DNA from: Hydractinia symbiolongicarpus
Taxonomy: Eukaryota > Cnidaria > Hydrozoa > Anthoathecata > Hydractiniidae
Reading direction: 5' to 3'
NCBI RefSeq assembly: GCF_029227915.1
Contig: NC_079888.1
Span: 9,035,001 to 9,099,000, forward strand
Length of the DNA stretch: 64,000 bases
The position numbers and the translations under genes are program-made. The notes below the pieces were generated by a model. That model saw only the letters and a program-made list of their open reading frames with translations. It made no database searches and had not been told where the DNA came from. Of this stretch, positions 21,506 to 35,793 are shown in pieces. Positions within the stretch are counted from its first letter, which is position 1. The number at the start of each line of letters is the position of its first letter.

Positions 21506-23015
21506 TAGTTAAAAATGGCTACTAAAAGCTTACAGAGGAGTTTGCCAGCTAAATGTACTTAAGGCACCCTTCTACAGAGAGAAGCTAAAGGCGAAATACA
21601 CCTTGGCATGCGAAATGTTTATTAAATATTTAAATGGTAAAAAAACACTTTCCGTTTTCACGTTTGTCAATTGAGAAGCGTGCAAGGGACCCCACAATAA
21701 TATAAAAAAGGAGGTTTTTTATTGTTTGTTTTACTGCCTTGCCAGCTAACGCAGAACAATGCATTGTAGGAACCTTCTCAGACATCCTTGACATGGTACA
21801 CCTTTTTAGGACGGACAAAAAAGGCTATCCCTTAACCTATCTAAAACTGACATTTAAAAGCGGACACTTACAATAAGTAAATCCTCTTTAAGTCGGACAC
21901 TTCTCTAAAGCGGACAAAATCTCTGGTCCTGTAAGTGTTTGCTTTAACGAATTCTCTCCGTATTATATTTCATTACGAATATTCCGCAAAATAGCAGATT
22001 ACCAGAAAGTTATTTTATTGATTTAGTAGATTACCGAAACTCATCAGGAAGAGAGCTTTGTTTACAATCTCGCTAAAGAACTTGTTAAGCTTGTTATATT
22101 TGGACGGCCTAAAAATATAAAATCCAACAAGTACTAGGACGAGGTTGCCTTTGTTTTGCATCTGTCACAATACAAATGAGAAGGCTTGGGAACGAGGTTG
22201 GAGAACTAAATCTAGCATATCAAATATATTACATATGTTGTGATATGCATATCATCAGCATATCAAAATAATTCTTAGATTATCAGGAAAGTCATTAAAA
22301 CGACGTGATAAATGTATTATTAGAATATATTTACAAAACATAAATTACAAAAAATAGTAGACGTGTACCCCACCCTACCTTTATCACGAAAAGACTTCAC
22401 AAAAACCCAATTGATAAAATGAGAATTAAAGACTAGAATTATTGAAAACAACATAAGACGTCACCGGGTATTTGCCGCCTTTCCACGACGACATCTTATG
22501 GCTGTCTACATATAAATTCAAGTTCTTTTAAGAAAAAAATGGCCGGTAAAACCTCACAAAAAACAAAAGAAGATTTAAAAACAAAGAAGAAATAGAAGGG
22601 CTGCATTTTTAGGACAAGTATTCTCTCAGGACTTAACTTTAGCTTAGCATGATAACTCAAACTTCTGTGGCCGCCAATTCACAGATAACCTAAAGTTATC
22701 ACACTAGGAAATAAAGGGTGTCTATCTAAAATACTTGTTAAAAGTATTTATTGCCCTGGTCATTTGTGCCTGACCATAGCGTAGTCAATCACTTTTGTGA
22801 AAGTGATTGGCTAAAAAAAGAATCAGTAGAGATTCAAAAAAAAAATCAGAAAAAATTCAGAAACAAATCCAGAAAGAAAAACTCCAAAAAAATTCAGAAA
22901 GAAATCCAGAAAGAAGAACTCCAAAGAAAATCAGAAAAAAAAAATAGGAAAAAAAATTTAAAAAAGTTAAAAAAAGTTCAGAAAAAATGAATAAAGGTAG
23001 GACGGGGTAAGGAAA

Positions 23016-23904
23016 TTAGAATTTTTGCATTTCTGCAGCATGCAACTGAAGTAGCTCTTCAACTTCCTCAATCGCAGCCACAACTTTCAGTTTCTTCTTG
23101 GAAACCTTCCTTGGAAAGATTTTGCAAATAAAATTGCTACGCAAAATATTTGTAATTCCAGCACACTTGTTGCGAAGCATTGTGGCGAAGCTTTTTGTTT
23201 GCTCTGTACATTGGATGTTCTTCATATCCATCTCAGCAACTTTTCTTTTTAGGTCTTCAATTGCATCTTGTTGATACGCGTTGATTACTTCTAATTCTTT
23301 GATTTTGCATTCCATGTTAAAAGCAGAGCGATTCAAGCCATCATTTTTCTTTATCAAAGCATCGCGTTCACCTTCCACCTTTTCTAACACCCTTTCAACT
23401 TCCATTCTCTTTACCTTTTCTTTTTCGCATCCTTCAGCAGCTTCTGCAGCCAGCTTTACCACGGGTTTCATTGCTTCTTCAATTATCTCCGGTATGGCAT
23501 TAACTTTAGCGCTTAACCGATCCAATTCTTTGTCACATTCCTTTATGTTACCATTAAGGATTTCTTGCAGATGTTTTATCTTCGTTAGATGCGTTTTACT
23601 GATCTCTTCGCTGTGTTGTCGAAGTTTCTTTTCATCCGCAACAGCTTGAGATATGGATGTCAACTTATCTTCGTAAGCTTCCTTTATCTCCTGAAAAAAT
23701 AAGAGTGGATATATCTTTACAGATTGTGGCCAGACACAAAAAACTCTGGGCTCTCTATTAGTTTATATTATGGTAAGTATAGCAAGAACTGACGAAAAGG
23801 TCAGAGGAAGCGTAGTGACAGAAATAGTTATAACTTTTGTTGAACTGCTTTACCTTTTTCACAGAATCCATACCAACAATATCGTTACTATTTTGCCTTT
23901 CCAT
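23016..23904 (-). CDS. array copy 2: 241-residue coiled-coil protein
   Basis: Exons are 23854-23904 and 23016-23690, with the same splice sites and phase as copy 1. This is the consensus protein (Ile130, Ile147, Ile153, Lys183) shared exactly with copies 3, 4, 6, 8, 9 and 10. It is followed downstream by the long form of the purine-rich tract. Confidence 0.8.
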
Positions 23905-25505
23905 TTTAGCGAGTTCCTTTCGTTACTGAGTGTTTGCTCAAAGTATAATACGGACAAATTTGACGTCAAATTTGTGTGCACTGTCTTGACGTCATAGTTA
24001 AAAATGGCTACTAAAAGCTTACAGAGGAGTTTGCCAGCTAAATGTACTTAAGGCACCCTTCTACAGAGAGAAGCTAAAGGCGAAATACACCTTGGCATGC
24101 GAAATGTTTATTAAATATTTAAATGGTAAAAAAACACTTTCCGTTTTCACGTTTGTCAATTGAGAAGCGTGCAAGGGACCCCACAATAATATAAAAAAGG
24201 AGGTTCTTTATTGTTTGTTTTACTGCCTTGCCAGCTAACGCAGAACAATGCATTGTAGGAACCTTCTCGGACATCCTTGACATGGTACACCTTTTTAGGA
24301 CGGACAAAAAAGGCTATCCCTTAACCTATCTAAAACTGACATTTAAAAGCGGACACTTACAATAAGTAAATCCTCTTTAAGTCGGACACTTCTCTAAAGC
24401 GGACAAAATCTCTGGTCCTGTAAGTGTTTGCTTTAACGAATTCTCTCCGTATTATATTTCATTACGAATATTCCGCAAAATAGCAGATTACCAGAAAGTT
24501 ATTTTATTGATTTAGTAGATTACCGGAACTCATCAGGAAGAGAGCTTTGTTTACAATCTCGCTAAAGAACTTGTTAAGCTTGTTATATTTGGACGGCCTA
24601 AAAATATAAAATCCAACAAGTACTAGGACGAGGTTGCCTTTGTTTTGCATCTGTCACAATACAAATGAGAAGGCTTGGGAACGAGGTTGGAGAACTAAAT
24701 CTAGCATATCAAATATATTACATATGTTGTGATATGCATATCATCAGCATATCAAAATAATTCTTAGATTATCAGGAAAGTCATTAAAACGACGTGATAA
24801 ATGTATTATTAGAATATATTTACAAAACATAAATTACAAAAAATAGTAGACGTGTACCCCACCCTACCTTTATCACGAAAAGACTTTACAAAAACCCAAT
24901 TGATAAAATGAGAATTAAAGACTAGAATTATTGAAAACAACATAAGACGTCACCGGGTATTTGCCGCCTTTCCACGACGACATCTTATGGCTGTCTACAT
25001 ATAAATTCAAGTTCTTTTAAGAAAAAAATGGCCGGTAAAACCTCACAAAAAACAAAAGAAGATTTAAAAACAAAGAATAAATAGAAGGGCTGCATTTTTA
25101 GGACAAGTATTCTCTCAGGACTTAACTTTAGCTTAGCATGATAACTCAAACTTCTGTGGCCGCCAATTCACAGATAACCTAAAGTTATCACACTAGGAAA
25201 TAAAGGGTGTCTATCTAAAATACTTGTTAAAAGTATTTATTGCCCTGGTCATTTGTGCCTGACCATAGCGTAGTCAATCACTTTTGTGAAAGTGATTGGC
25301 TAAAATAAGAATTAGTAGAGATTCAGAAAAAAAATCAGAAAAAATTCAGAAACAAATCCAGAAAGAAAAACTCCAAAAAAAATTCAGAAAGAAATCCAGA
25401 AAGAAGAACTCCAAAGAAAATCAGAAAAAAAAAATAGGAAAAAAAATTTAAAAAAGTTAAAAAAAGTTCAGAAAAAATGAATAAAGGTAGGACGGGGTAA
25501 GGAAA

Positions 25506-26394
25506 TTAGAATTTTTGCATTTCTGCAGCATGCAACTGAAGTAGCTCTTCAACTTCCTCAATCGCAGCCACAACTTTCAGTTTCTTCTTGGAAACCTTCC
25601 TTGGAAAGATTTTGCAAATAAAATTGCTACGCAAAATATTTGTAATTCCAGCACACTTGTTGCGAAGCATTGTGGCGAAGCTTTTTGTTTGCTCTGTACA
25701 TTGGATGTTCTTCATATCCATCTCAGCAACTTTTCTTTTTAGGTCTTCAATTGCATCTTGTTGATACGCGTTGATTACTTCTAATTCTTTGATTTTGCAT
25801 TCCATGTTAAAAGCAGAGCGATTCAAGCCATCATTTTTCTTTATCAAAGCATCGCGTTCACCTTCCACCTTTTCTAACACCCTTTCAACTTCCATTCTCT
25901 TTACCTTTTCTTTTTCGCATCCTTCAGCAGCTTCTGCAGCCAGCTTTACCACGGGTTTCATTGCTTCTTCAATTATCTCCGGTATGGCATTAACTTTAGC
26001 GCTTAACCGATCCAATTCTTTGTCACATTCCTTTATGTTACCATTAAGGATTTCTTGCAGATGTTTTATCTTCGTTAGATGCGTTTTACTGATCTCTTCG
26101 CTGTGTTGTCGAAGTTTCTTTTCATCCGCAACAGCTTGAGATATGGATGTCAACTTATCTTCGTAAGCTTCCTTTATCTCCTGAAAAAATAAGAGTGGAT
26201 ATATCTTTACAGATTGTGGCCAGACACAAAAAACTCTGGGCTCTCTATTAGTTTATATTATGGTAAGTATAGCAAGAACTGACGAAAAGGTCAGAGGAAG
26301 CGTAGTGACAGAAATAGTTATAACTTTTGTTGAACTGCTTTACCTTTTTCACAGAATCCATACCAACAATATCGTTACTATTTTGCCTTTCCAT
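25506..26394 (-). CDS. array copy 3: 241-residue coiled-coil protein
   Basis: Exons are 26344-26394 and 25506-26180. The protein is identical to copy 2. The unit differs from unit 2 by only a handful of bases outside the gene. Confidence 0.8.
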
Positions 26395-27995
26395 TTTAGC
26401 GAGTTCCTTTCGTTACTGAGTGTTTGCTCAAAGTATAATACGGACAAATTTGACGTCAAATTTGTGTGCACTGTCTTGACGTCATAGTTAAAAATGGCTA
26501 CTAAAAGCTTACAGAGGAGTTTGCCAGCTAAATGTACTTAAGGCACCCTTCTACAGAGAGAAGCTAAAGGCGAAATACACCTTGGCATGCGAAATGTTTA
26601 TTAAATATTTAAATGGTAAAAAAACACTTTCCGTTTTCACGTTTGTCAATTGAGAAGCGTGCAAGGGACCCCACAATAATATAAAAAAGGAGGTTCTTTA
26701 TTGTTTGTTTTACTGCCTTGCCAGCTAACGCAGAACAATGCATTGTAGGAACCTTCTCGGACATCCTTGACATGGTACACCTTTTTAGGACGGACAAAAA
26801 AGGCTATCCCTTAACCTATCTAAAACTGACATTTAAAAGCGGACACTTACAATAAGTAAATCCTCTTTAAGTCGGACACTTCTCTAAAGCGGACAAAATC
26901 TCTGGTCCTGTAAGTGTTTGCTTTAACGAATTCTCTCCGTATTATATTTCATTACGAATATTCCGCAAAATAGCAGATTACCAGAAAGTTATTTTATTGA
27001 TTTAGTAGATTACCGGAACTCATCAGGAAGAGAGCTTTGTTTACAATCTCGCTAAAGAACTTGTTAAGCTTGTTATATTTGGACGGCCTAAAAATATAAA
27101 ATCCAACAAGTACTAGGACGAGGTTGCCTTTGTTTTGCATCTGTCACAATACAAATGAGAAGGCTTGGGAACGAGGTTGGAGAACTAAATCTAGCATATC
27201 AAATATATTACATATGTTGTGATATGCATATCATCAGCATATCAAAATAATTCTTAGATTATCAGGAAAGTCATTAAAACGACGTGATAAATGTATTATT
27301 AGAATATATTTACAAAACATAAATTACAAAAAATAGTAGACGTGTACCCCACCCTACCTTTATCACGAAAAGACTTTACAAAAACCCAATTGATAAAATG
27401 AGAATTAAAGACTAGAATTATTGAAAACAACATAAGACGTCACCGGGTATTTGCCGCCTTTCCACGACGACATCTTATGGCTGTCTACATATAAATTCAA
27501 GTTCTTTTAAGAAAAAAATGGCCGGTAAAACCTCACAAAAAACAAAAGAAGATTTAAAAACAAAGAATAAATAGAAGGGCTGCATTTTTAGGACAAGTAT
27601 TCTCTCAGGACTTAACTTTAGCTTAGCATGATAACTCAAACTTCTGTGGCCGCCAATTCACAGATAACCTAAAGTTATCACACTAGGAAATAAAGGGTGT
27701 CTATCTAAAATACTTGTTAAAAGTATTTATTGCCCTGGTCATTTGTGCCTGACCATAGCGTAGTCAATCACTTTTGTGAAAGTGATTGGCTAAAATAAGA
27801 ATTAGTAGAGATTCAGAAAAAAAATCAGAAAAAATTCAGAAACAAATCCAGAAAGAAAAACTCCAAAAAAAATTCAGAAAGAAATCCAGAAAGAAGAACT
27901 CCAAAGAAAATCAGAAAAAAAAAATAGGAAAAAAAATTTAAAAAAGTTAAAAAAAGTTCAGAAAAAATGAATAAAGGTAGGACGGGGTAAGGAAA

Positions 27996-28884
27996 TTAGA
28001 ATTTTTGCATTTCTGCAGCATGCAACTGAAGTAGCTCTTCAACTTCCTCAATCGCAGCCACAACTTTCAGTTTCTTCTTGGAAACCTTCCTTGGAAAGAT
28101 TTTGCAAATAAAATTGCTACGCAAAATATTTGTAATTCCAGCACACTTGTTGCGAAGCATTGTGGCGAAGCTTTTTGTTTGCTCTGTACATTGGATGTTC
28201 TTCATATCCATCTCAGCAACTTTTCTTTTTAGGTCTTCAATTGCATCTTGTTGATACGCGTTGATTACTTCTAATTCTTTGATTTTGCATTCCATGTTAA
28301 AAGCAGAGCGATTCAAGCCATCATTTTTCTTTATCAAAGCATCGCGTTCACCTTCCACCTTTTCTAACACCCTTTCAACTTCCATTCTCTTTACCTTTTC
28401 TTTTTCGCATCCTTCAGCAGCTTCTGCAGCCAGCTTTACCACGGGTTTCATTGCTTCTTCAATTATCTCCGGTATGGCATTAACTTTAGCGCTTAACCGA
28501 TCCAATTCTTTGTCACATTCCTTTATGTTACCATTAAGGATTTCTTGCAGATGTTTTATCTTCGTTAGATGCGTTTTACTGATCTCTTCGCTGTGTTGTC
28601 GAAGTTTCTTTTCATCCGCAACAGCTTGAGATATGGATGTCAACTTATCTTCGTAAGCTTCCTTTATCTCCTGAAAAAATAAGAGTGGATATATCTTTAC
28701 AGATTGTGGCCAAACACAAAAAACTCTGGGCTCTCTATTAGTTTATATTATGGTAAGTATAGCAAGAACTGACGAAAAGGTCAGAGGAAGCGTAGTGACA
28801 GAAATAGTTATAACTTTTGTTGAACTGCTTTACCTTTTTCACAGAATCCATACCAACAATATCGTTACTATTTTGCCTTTCCAT
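27996..28884 (-). CDS. array copy 4: 241-residue coiled-coil protein
   Basis: Exons are 28834-28884 and 27996-28670. The protein is identical to copy 2. One intron base differs (GGCCAAACAC for GGCCAGACAC on the plus strand near 28,712). Confidence 0.8.
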
Positions 28885-30485
28885 TTTAGCGAGTTCCTTT
28901 CGTTACTGAGTGTTTGCTCAAAGTATAATACGGACAAATTTGACGTCAAATTTGTGTGCACTGTCTTGACGTCATAGTTAAAAATGGCTACTAAAAGCTT
29001 ACAGAGGAGTTTGCCAGCTAAATGTACTTAAGGCACCCTTCTACAGAGAGAAGCTAAAGGCGAAATACACCTTGGCATGCGAAATGTTTATTAAATATTT
29101 AAATGGTAAAAAAACACTTTCCGTTTTCACGTTTGTCAATTGAGAAGCGTGCAAGGGACCCCACAATAATATAAAAAAGGAGGTTCTTTATTGTTTGTTT
29201 TACTGCCTTGCCAGCTAACGCAGAACAATGCATTGTAGGAACCTTCTCGGACATCCTTGACATGGTACACCTTTTTAGGACGGACAAAAAAGGCTATCCC
29301 TTAACCTATCTAAAACTGACATTTAAAAGCGGACACTTACAATAAGTAAATCCTCTTTAAGTCGGACACTTCTCTAAAGCGGACAAAATCTCTGGTCCTG
29401 TAAGTGTTTGCTTTAACGAATTCTCTCCGTATTATATTTCATTACGAATATTCCGCAAAATAGCAGATTACCAGAAAGTTATTTTATTGATTTAGTAGAT
29501 TACCGGAACTCATCAGGAAGAGAGCTTTGTTTACAATCTCGCTAAAGAACTTGTTAAGCTTGTTATATTTGGACGGCCTAAAAATATAAAATCCAACAAG
29601 TACTAGGACGAGGTTGCCTTTGTTTTGCATCTGTCACAATACAAATGAGAAGGCTTGGGAACGAGGTTGGAGAACTAAATCTAGCATATCAAATATATTA
29701 CATATGTTGTGATATGCATATCATCAGCATATCAAAATAATTCTTAGATTATCAGGAAAGTCATTAAAACGACGTGATAAATGTATTATTAGAATATATT
29801 TACAAAACATAAATTACAAAAAATAGTAGACGTGTACCCCACCCTACCTTTATCACGAAAAGACTTTACAAAAACCCAATTGATAAAATGAGAATTAAAG
29901 ACTAGAATTATTGAAAACAACATAAGACGTCACCGGGTATTTGCCGCCTTTCCACGACGACATCTTATGGCTGTCTACATATAAATTCAAGTTCTTTTAA
30001 GAAAAAAATGGCCGGTAAAACCTCACAAAAAACAAAAGAAGATTTAAAAACAAAGAATAAATAGAAGGGCTGCATTTTTAGGACAAGTATTCTCTCAGGA
30101 CTTAACTTTAGCTTAGCATGATAACTCAAACTTCTGTGGCCGCCAATTCACAGATAACCTAAAGTTATCACACTAGGAAATAAAGGGTGTCTATCTAAAA
30201 TACTTGTTAAAAGTATTTATTGCCCTGGTCATTTGTGCCTGACCATAGCGTAGTCAATCACTTTTGTGAAAGTGATTGGCTAAAATAAGAATTAGTAGAG
30301 ATTCAGAAAAAAAATCAGAAAAAATTCAGAAACAAATCCAGAAAGAAAAACTCCAAAAAAAATTCAGAAAGAAATCCAGAAAGAAGAACTCCAAAGAAAA
30401 TCAGAAAAAAAAAATAGGAAAAAAAATTTAAAAAAGTTAAAAAAAGTTCAGAAAAAATGAATAAAGGTAGGACGGGGTAAGGAAA

Positions 30486-31374
30486 TTAGAATTTTTGCAT
30501 TTCTGCAGCATGCAACTGAAGTAGCTCTTCAACTTCCTCAATCGCAGTCACAACTTTCAGTTTCTTCTTGGAAACCTTCCTTGGAAAGATTTTGCAAATA
30601 AAATTGCTACGCAAAATATTTGTAATTCCAGCACACTTGTTGCGAAGCATTGTGGCGAAGCTTTTTGTTTGCTCTGTACATTGGATGTTCTTCATATCCA
30701 TCTCAGCAACTTTTCTTTTTAGGTCTTCAATTGCATCTTGTTGATACGCGTTGATTACTTTTAATTCTTTGATTTTGCATTCCATGTTAAAAGCAGAGCG
30801 ATTCAAGCCATCATTTTTCTTTATCAAAGCATCGCGTTCACCTTCCACCTTTTCTAACACCCTTTCAACTTCCATTCTCTTTACCTTTTCTTTTTCGCAT
30901 CCTTCAGCAGCTTCTGCAGCCAGCTTTACCACGGGTTTCATTGCTTCTTCAATTATCTCCGGTATGGCATTAACTTTAGCGCTTAACCGATCCAATTCTT
31001 TGTCACATTCCTTTATGTTACCATTAAGGATTTCTTGCAGATGTTTTATCTTCGTTAGATGCGTTTTACTGATCTCTTCGCTGTGTTGTCGAAGTTTCTT
31101 TTCATCCGCAACAGCTTGAGATATGGATGTCAACTTATCTTCGTAAGCTTCCTTTATCTCCTGAAAAAATAAGAGTGGATATATCTTTACAGATTGTGGC
31201 CAGACACAAAAAACTCTGGGCTCTCTATTAGTTTATATTATGGTAAGTATAGCAAGAACTGACGAAAAGGTCAGAGGAAGCGTAGTGACAGAAATAGTTA
31301 TAACTTTTGTTGAACTGCTTTACCTTTTTCACAGAATCCATACCAACAATATCGTTACTATTTTGCCTTTCCAT
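30486..31374 (-). CDS. array copy 5: 241-residue coiled-coil protein, two substitutions
   Basis: Exons are 31324-31374 and 30486-31160. Two replacements are private to this copy: Glu151Lys inside the coiled coil and Ala222Thr near the C-terminus. A base between the two CREs also differs (31,453). Its upstream flank carries right-half markers while its gene and 3' flank are of the left-half type, so it sits at the boundary between the two unit types. Confidence 0.8.
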
Positions 31375-32467
31375 TTTAGCGAGTTCCTTTCGTTACTGAG
31401 TGTTTGCTCAAAGTATAATACGGACAAATTTGACGTCAAATTTGTGTGCACTTTCTTGACGTCATAGTTAAAAATGGCTACTAAAAGCTTACAGAGGAGT
31501 TTGCCAGCTAAATGTACTTAAGGCACCCTTCTACAGAGAGAAGCTAAAGGCGAAATACACCTTGGCATGCGAAATGTTTATTAAATATTTAAATGGTAAA
31601 AAAACACTTTCCGTTTTCACGTTTGTCAATTGAGAAGCGTGCAAGGGACCCCACAATAATATAAAAAAGGAGGTTCTTTATTGTTTGCTTTACTGCCTTG
31701 CCAGCTAACGCAGAACAATGCATTGTAGGAACCTTCTCGGACATCCTTGACATGGTACACCTTTTTAGGACGGACAAAAAAGGCTATCCCTTAACCTATC
31801 TAAAACTGACATTTAAAAGCGGACACTTACAATAAGTAAATCCTCTTTAAGTCGGACACTTCTCTAAAGCGGACAAAATCTCTGTTCCTGTAAGTGTTTG
31901 CTTTAACGAATTCTCTCCGTATTATATTTCATTACGAATATTCCGCAAAATAGCAGATTACCAGAAAGTTATTTTATTGATTTTGTAGATTACCGGAACT
32001 CATCAGGAAGAGAGCTTTGTTTACAATCTCGCTAAAGAACTTGTTAAGCTTGTTATATTTGGACGGCCTAAAAATATAAAATCCAACAAGTACTAGGACG
32101 AGGTTGCCTTTGTTTTGCATCTGTCACAATACAAATGAGAAGGCTTGGGAACGAGGTTGGAGAACTAAATCTAGCATATCAAATATATTACATATGTTGT
32201 GATATGCATATCATCAGCATATCAAAATAATTCTTAGATTATCAGGAAAGTCATTAAAACGACGTGATAAATGTATTATTAGAATATATTTACAAAACAT
32301 AAATTACAAAAAATAGTAGACGTGTACCCCACCCTACCTTTATCACGAAAAGACTTCACAAAAACCCAATTGATAAAATGAGAATTAAAGACTAGAATTA
32401 TTGAAAACAACATAAGAATTAAGAAAAAGTTCTGAAAAATGGATAAAGGTAGGACGGGGTAAGGAAA

Positions 32468-33356
32468 TTAGAATTTTTGCATTTCTGCAGCATGCAACTG
32501 AAGTAGCTCTTCAACTTCCTCAATCGCAGCCACAACTTTCAGTTTCTTCTTGGAAACCTTCCTTGGAAAGATTTTGCAAATAAAATTGCTACGCAAAATA
32601 TTTGTAATTCCAGCACACTTGTTGCGAAGCATTGTGGCGAAGCTTTTTGTTTGCTCTGTACATTGGATGTTCTTCATATCCATCTCAGCAACTTTTCTTT
32701 TTAGGTCTTCAATTGCATCTTGTTGATACGCGTTGATTACTTCTAATTCTTTGATTTTGCATTCCATGTTAAAAGCAGAGCGATTCAAGCCATCATTTTT
32801 CTTTATCAAAGCATCGCGTTCACCTTCCACCTTTTCTAACACCCTTTCAACTTCCATTCTCTTTACCTTTTCTTTTTCGCATCCTTCAGCAGCTTCTGCA
32901 GCCAGCTTTACCACGGGTTTCATTGCTTCTTCAATTATCTCCGGTATGGCATTAACTTTAGCGCTTAACCGATCCAATTCTTTGTCACATTCCTTTATGT
33001 TACCATTAAGGATTTCTTGCAGATGTTTTATCTTCGTTAGATGCGTTTTACTGATCTCTTCGCTGTGTTGTCGAAGTTTCTTTTCATCCGCAACAGCTTG
33101 AGATATGGATGTCAACTTATCTTCGTAAGCTTCCTTTATCTCCTGAAAAAATAAGAGTGGATATATCTTTACAGATTGTGGCCAGACACAAAAAACTCTG
33201 GGCTCTCTATTAGTTTATATTATGGTAAGTATAGCAAGAACTGACGAAAAGGTCAGAGGAAGCGTAGTGACAGAAATAGTTATAACTTTTGTTGAACTGC
33301 TTTACCTTTTTCACAGAATCCATACCAACAATATCGTTACTATTTTGCCTTTCCAT
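32468..33356 (-). CDS. array copy 6: 241-residue coiled-coil protein with truncated 3' flank
   Basis: Exons are 33306-33356 and 32468-33142, and the protein is the consensus. Downstream of the stop, about 455 bp present in the neighbouring 2437-bp units is missing. The join near 32,417 reads CATAAGAATTAAG, with a shared AGA at both break points. The deletion removes the usual purine-rich tract and the TTTATT (AATAAA on the gene strand) found about 230 bp downstream of other copies, so its transcript end may differ. Confidence 0.8.
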
Positions 33357-34904
33357 TTTAGCGAGTTCCTTTCGTTACTGAGTGTTTGCTCAAAGTATAA
33401 TACGGACAAATTTGACGTCAAATTTGTGTGCACTGTCTTGACGTCATAGTTAAAAATGGCTACTAAAAGCTTACAGAGGAGTTTGCCAGCTAAATGTACT
33501 TAAGGCACCCTTCTACAGAGAGAAGCTAAAGGCGAAATACACCTTGGCATGCGAAATGTTTATTAAATATTTAAATGGTAAAAAAACACTTTCCGTTTTC
33601 ACGTTTGTCAATTGAGAAGCGTGCAAGGGACCCCACAATAATATAAAAAAGGAGGTGCTTTATTGTTTGTTTTACTGCCTGACGAGCTAACGCAGAACAA
33701 TGCATTGTAGGAACCTTCTCGGACATCCTTGACATGGTACACCTTTTTAGGACGGACAAAAAAGGCTATCCCTTAACCTATCTAAAACTGACATTTAAAA
33801 GCGGACACTTACAATAAGTAAATCCTCTTTAAGTCGGACACTTCTCTAAAGCGGACAAAATCTCTGTTCCTGTAAGTGTTTGCTTTAACGAATTCTCTCC
33901 GTATTATATTTCATTACGAATATTCCGCAAAATAGCAGATTACCAGAAAGTTATTTTATTGATTTTGTAGATTACCGGAACTCATCAGGAAGAGAGCTTT
34001 GTTTACAATCTCGCTAAAGAACTTGTTAAGCTTGTTATATTTGGACGGCCTAAAAATATAAAATCCAACAAGTACTAGGACGAGGTTGCCTTTGTTTTGC
34101 ATCTGTCACAATACAAATGAGAAGGCTTGGGAACGAGGTTGGAGAACTAAATCTAGCATATCAAATATATTACATATGTTGTGATATGCATATCATCAGC
34201 ATATCAAAATAATTCTTAGATTATCAGGAAAGTCATTAAAACGACGTGATAAATGTATTATTAGAATATATTTACAAAACATAAATTACAAAAAATAGTA
34301 GACGTGTACCCCACCCTACCTTTATCACGAAAAGACTTCACAAAAACCCAATTGATAAAATGAGAATTAAAGACTAGAATTATTGAAAACAACATAAGAC
34401 GTCACCGGGTATTTGCCGCCTTTCCACGACGACATCTTATGGCTGTCTACATATAAATTCAAGTTCTTTTAAGAAAAAAATGGCCGGTAAAACCTCACAA
34501 AAAACAAAAGAAGATTTAAAAACAAAGAATAAATAGAAGGGCTGCATTTTTAGGACAAGTATTCTCTCAGGACTTAACTTTAGCTTAGCATGATAACTCA
34601 AACTTCTGTGGCCGCCAATTCACAGATAACCTAAAGTTATCACACTAGGAAATAAAGGGTGTCTATCTAAAATACTTGTTAAAAGTATTTATTGCCCTGG
34701 TCATTTGTGCCTGAACATAGCGTAGTCAATCACTTTTGTGAAAGTGATTGGCTAAAAAAAGAATCAGTAGAGATTCAAAAAAAAATCAGAAAAAATTCAG
34801 AAAGAAATCCAGAAAGAAAAACTCCAAAAAAATTCAGAAAGAAATCCAGAAAGAATTAAGAAAAAGTTCTGAAAAATGGATAAAGGTAGGACGGGGTAAG
34901 GAAA

Positions 34905-35793
34905 TTAGAATTTTTGCATTTCTGCAGCATGCAACTGAAGTAGCTCTTCAACTTCCTCAATCGCAGCCACAACTTTCAGTTTCTTCTTGGAAACCTTCCT
35001 TGGAAAGATTTTGCAAATAAAATTGCTACGCAAAATATTTGTAATTCCAGCACACTTGTTGCGAAGCATTGTGGCGAAGCTTTTTGTTTGCTCTGTACAT
35101 TGGATGTTCTGCATATCCATCTCAGCAACTTTTCTTTTTAGGTCTTCAATTGCATCTTGTTGATACGCGTTGATTACTTCTAATTCTTTGATTTTGCATT
35201 CCATGTTAAAAGCAGAGCGATTCAAGCCATCATTTTTCTTTATCAAAGCATCGCGTTCACCTTCCACCTTTTCTAACACCCTTTCAACTTCCATTCTCTT
35301 TACCTTTTCTTTTTCGCATCCTTCAGCAGCTTCTGCAGCCAGCTTTACCACGGGTTTCATTGCTTCTTCAATTATCTCCGGTATGGCATTAACTTTAGCG
35401 CTTAACCGATCCAATTCTTTGTCACATTCCTTTATGTTACCATTAAGGATTTCTTGCAGATGTTTTATCTTCGTTAGATGCGTTTTACTGATCTCTTCGC
35501 TGTGTTGTCGAAGTTTCTTTTCATCCGCAACAGCTTGAGATATGGATGTCAACTTATCTTCGTAAGCTTCCTTTATCTCCTGAAAAAATAAGAGTGGATA
35601 TATCTTTACAGATTGTGGCCAGACACAAAAAACTCTGGGCTCTCTATTAGTTTATATTATGGTAAGTATAGCAAGAACTGACGAAAAGGTCAGAGGAAGC
35701 GTAGTGACAGAAATAGTTATAACTTTTGTTGAACTGCTTTACCTTTTTCACAGAATCCATACCAACAATATCGTTACTATTTTGCCTTTCCAT
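34905..35793 (-). CDS. array copy 7: 241-residue coiled-coil protein, Lys174Gln
   Basis: Exons are 35743-35793 and 34905-35579. One private replacement, Lys174Gln, is present. The unit is mosaic: its 3' flank is the short right-half type, while the region upstream of its promoter up to about 36,304 is the left-half type. Confidence 0.8.

Noticed and set aside
21281-21508. 75-residue plus-strand frame in every unit
   Set aside because: It runs antisense through the intron, first exon and CRE promoter of the coiled-coil gene and is conserved only because the units are.
21630-21818. Minus-strand frame of 54-62 residues upstream of each array gene
   Set aside because: It overlaps GCGGACA-type element remnants, changes several residues between unit types (AGKAVKQTIKN to ARQAVKQTIKH) and has no splice or family support.
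34748-35020. Lys-rich 90-residue plus-strand frame in units 7-10
   Set aside because: It is the purine-rich tract read through into antisense of the coiled-coil gene.
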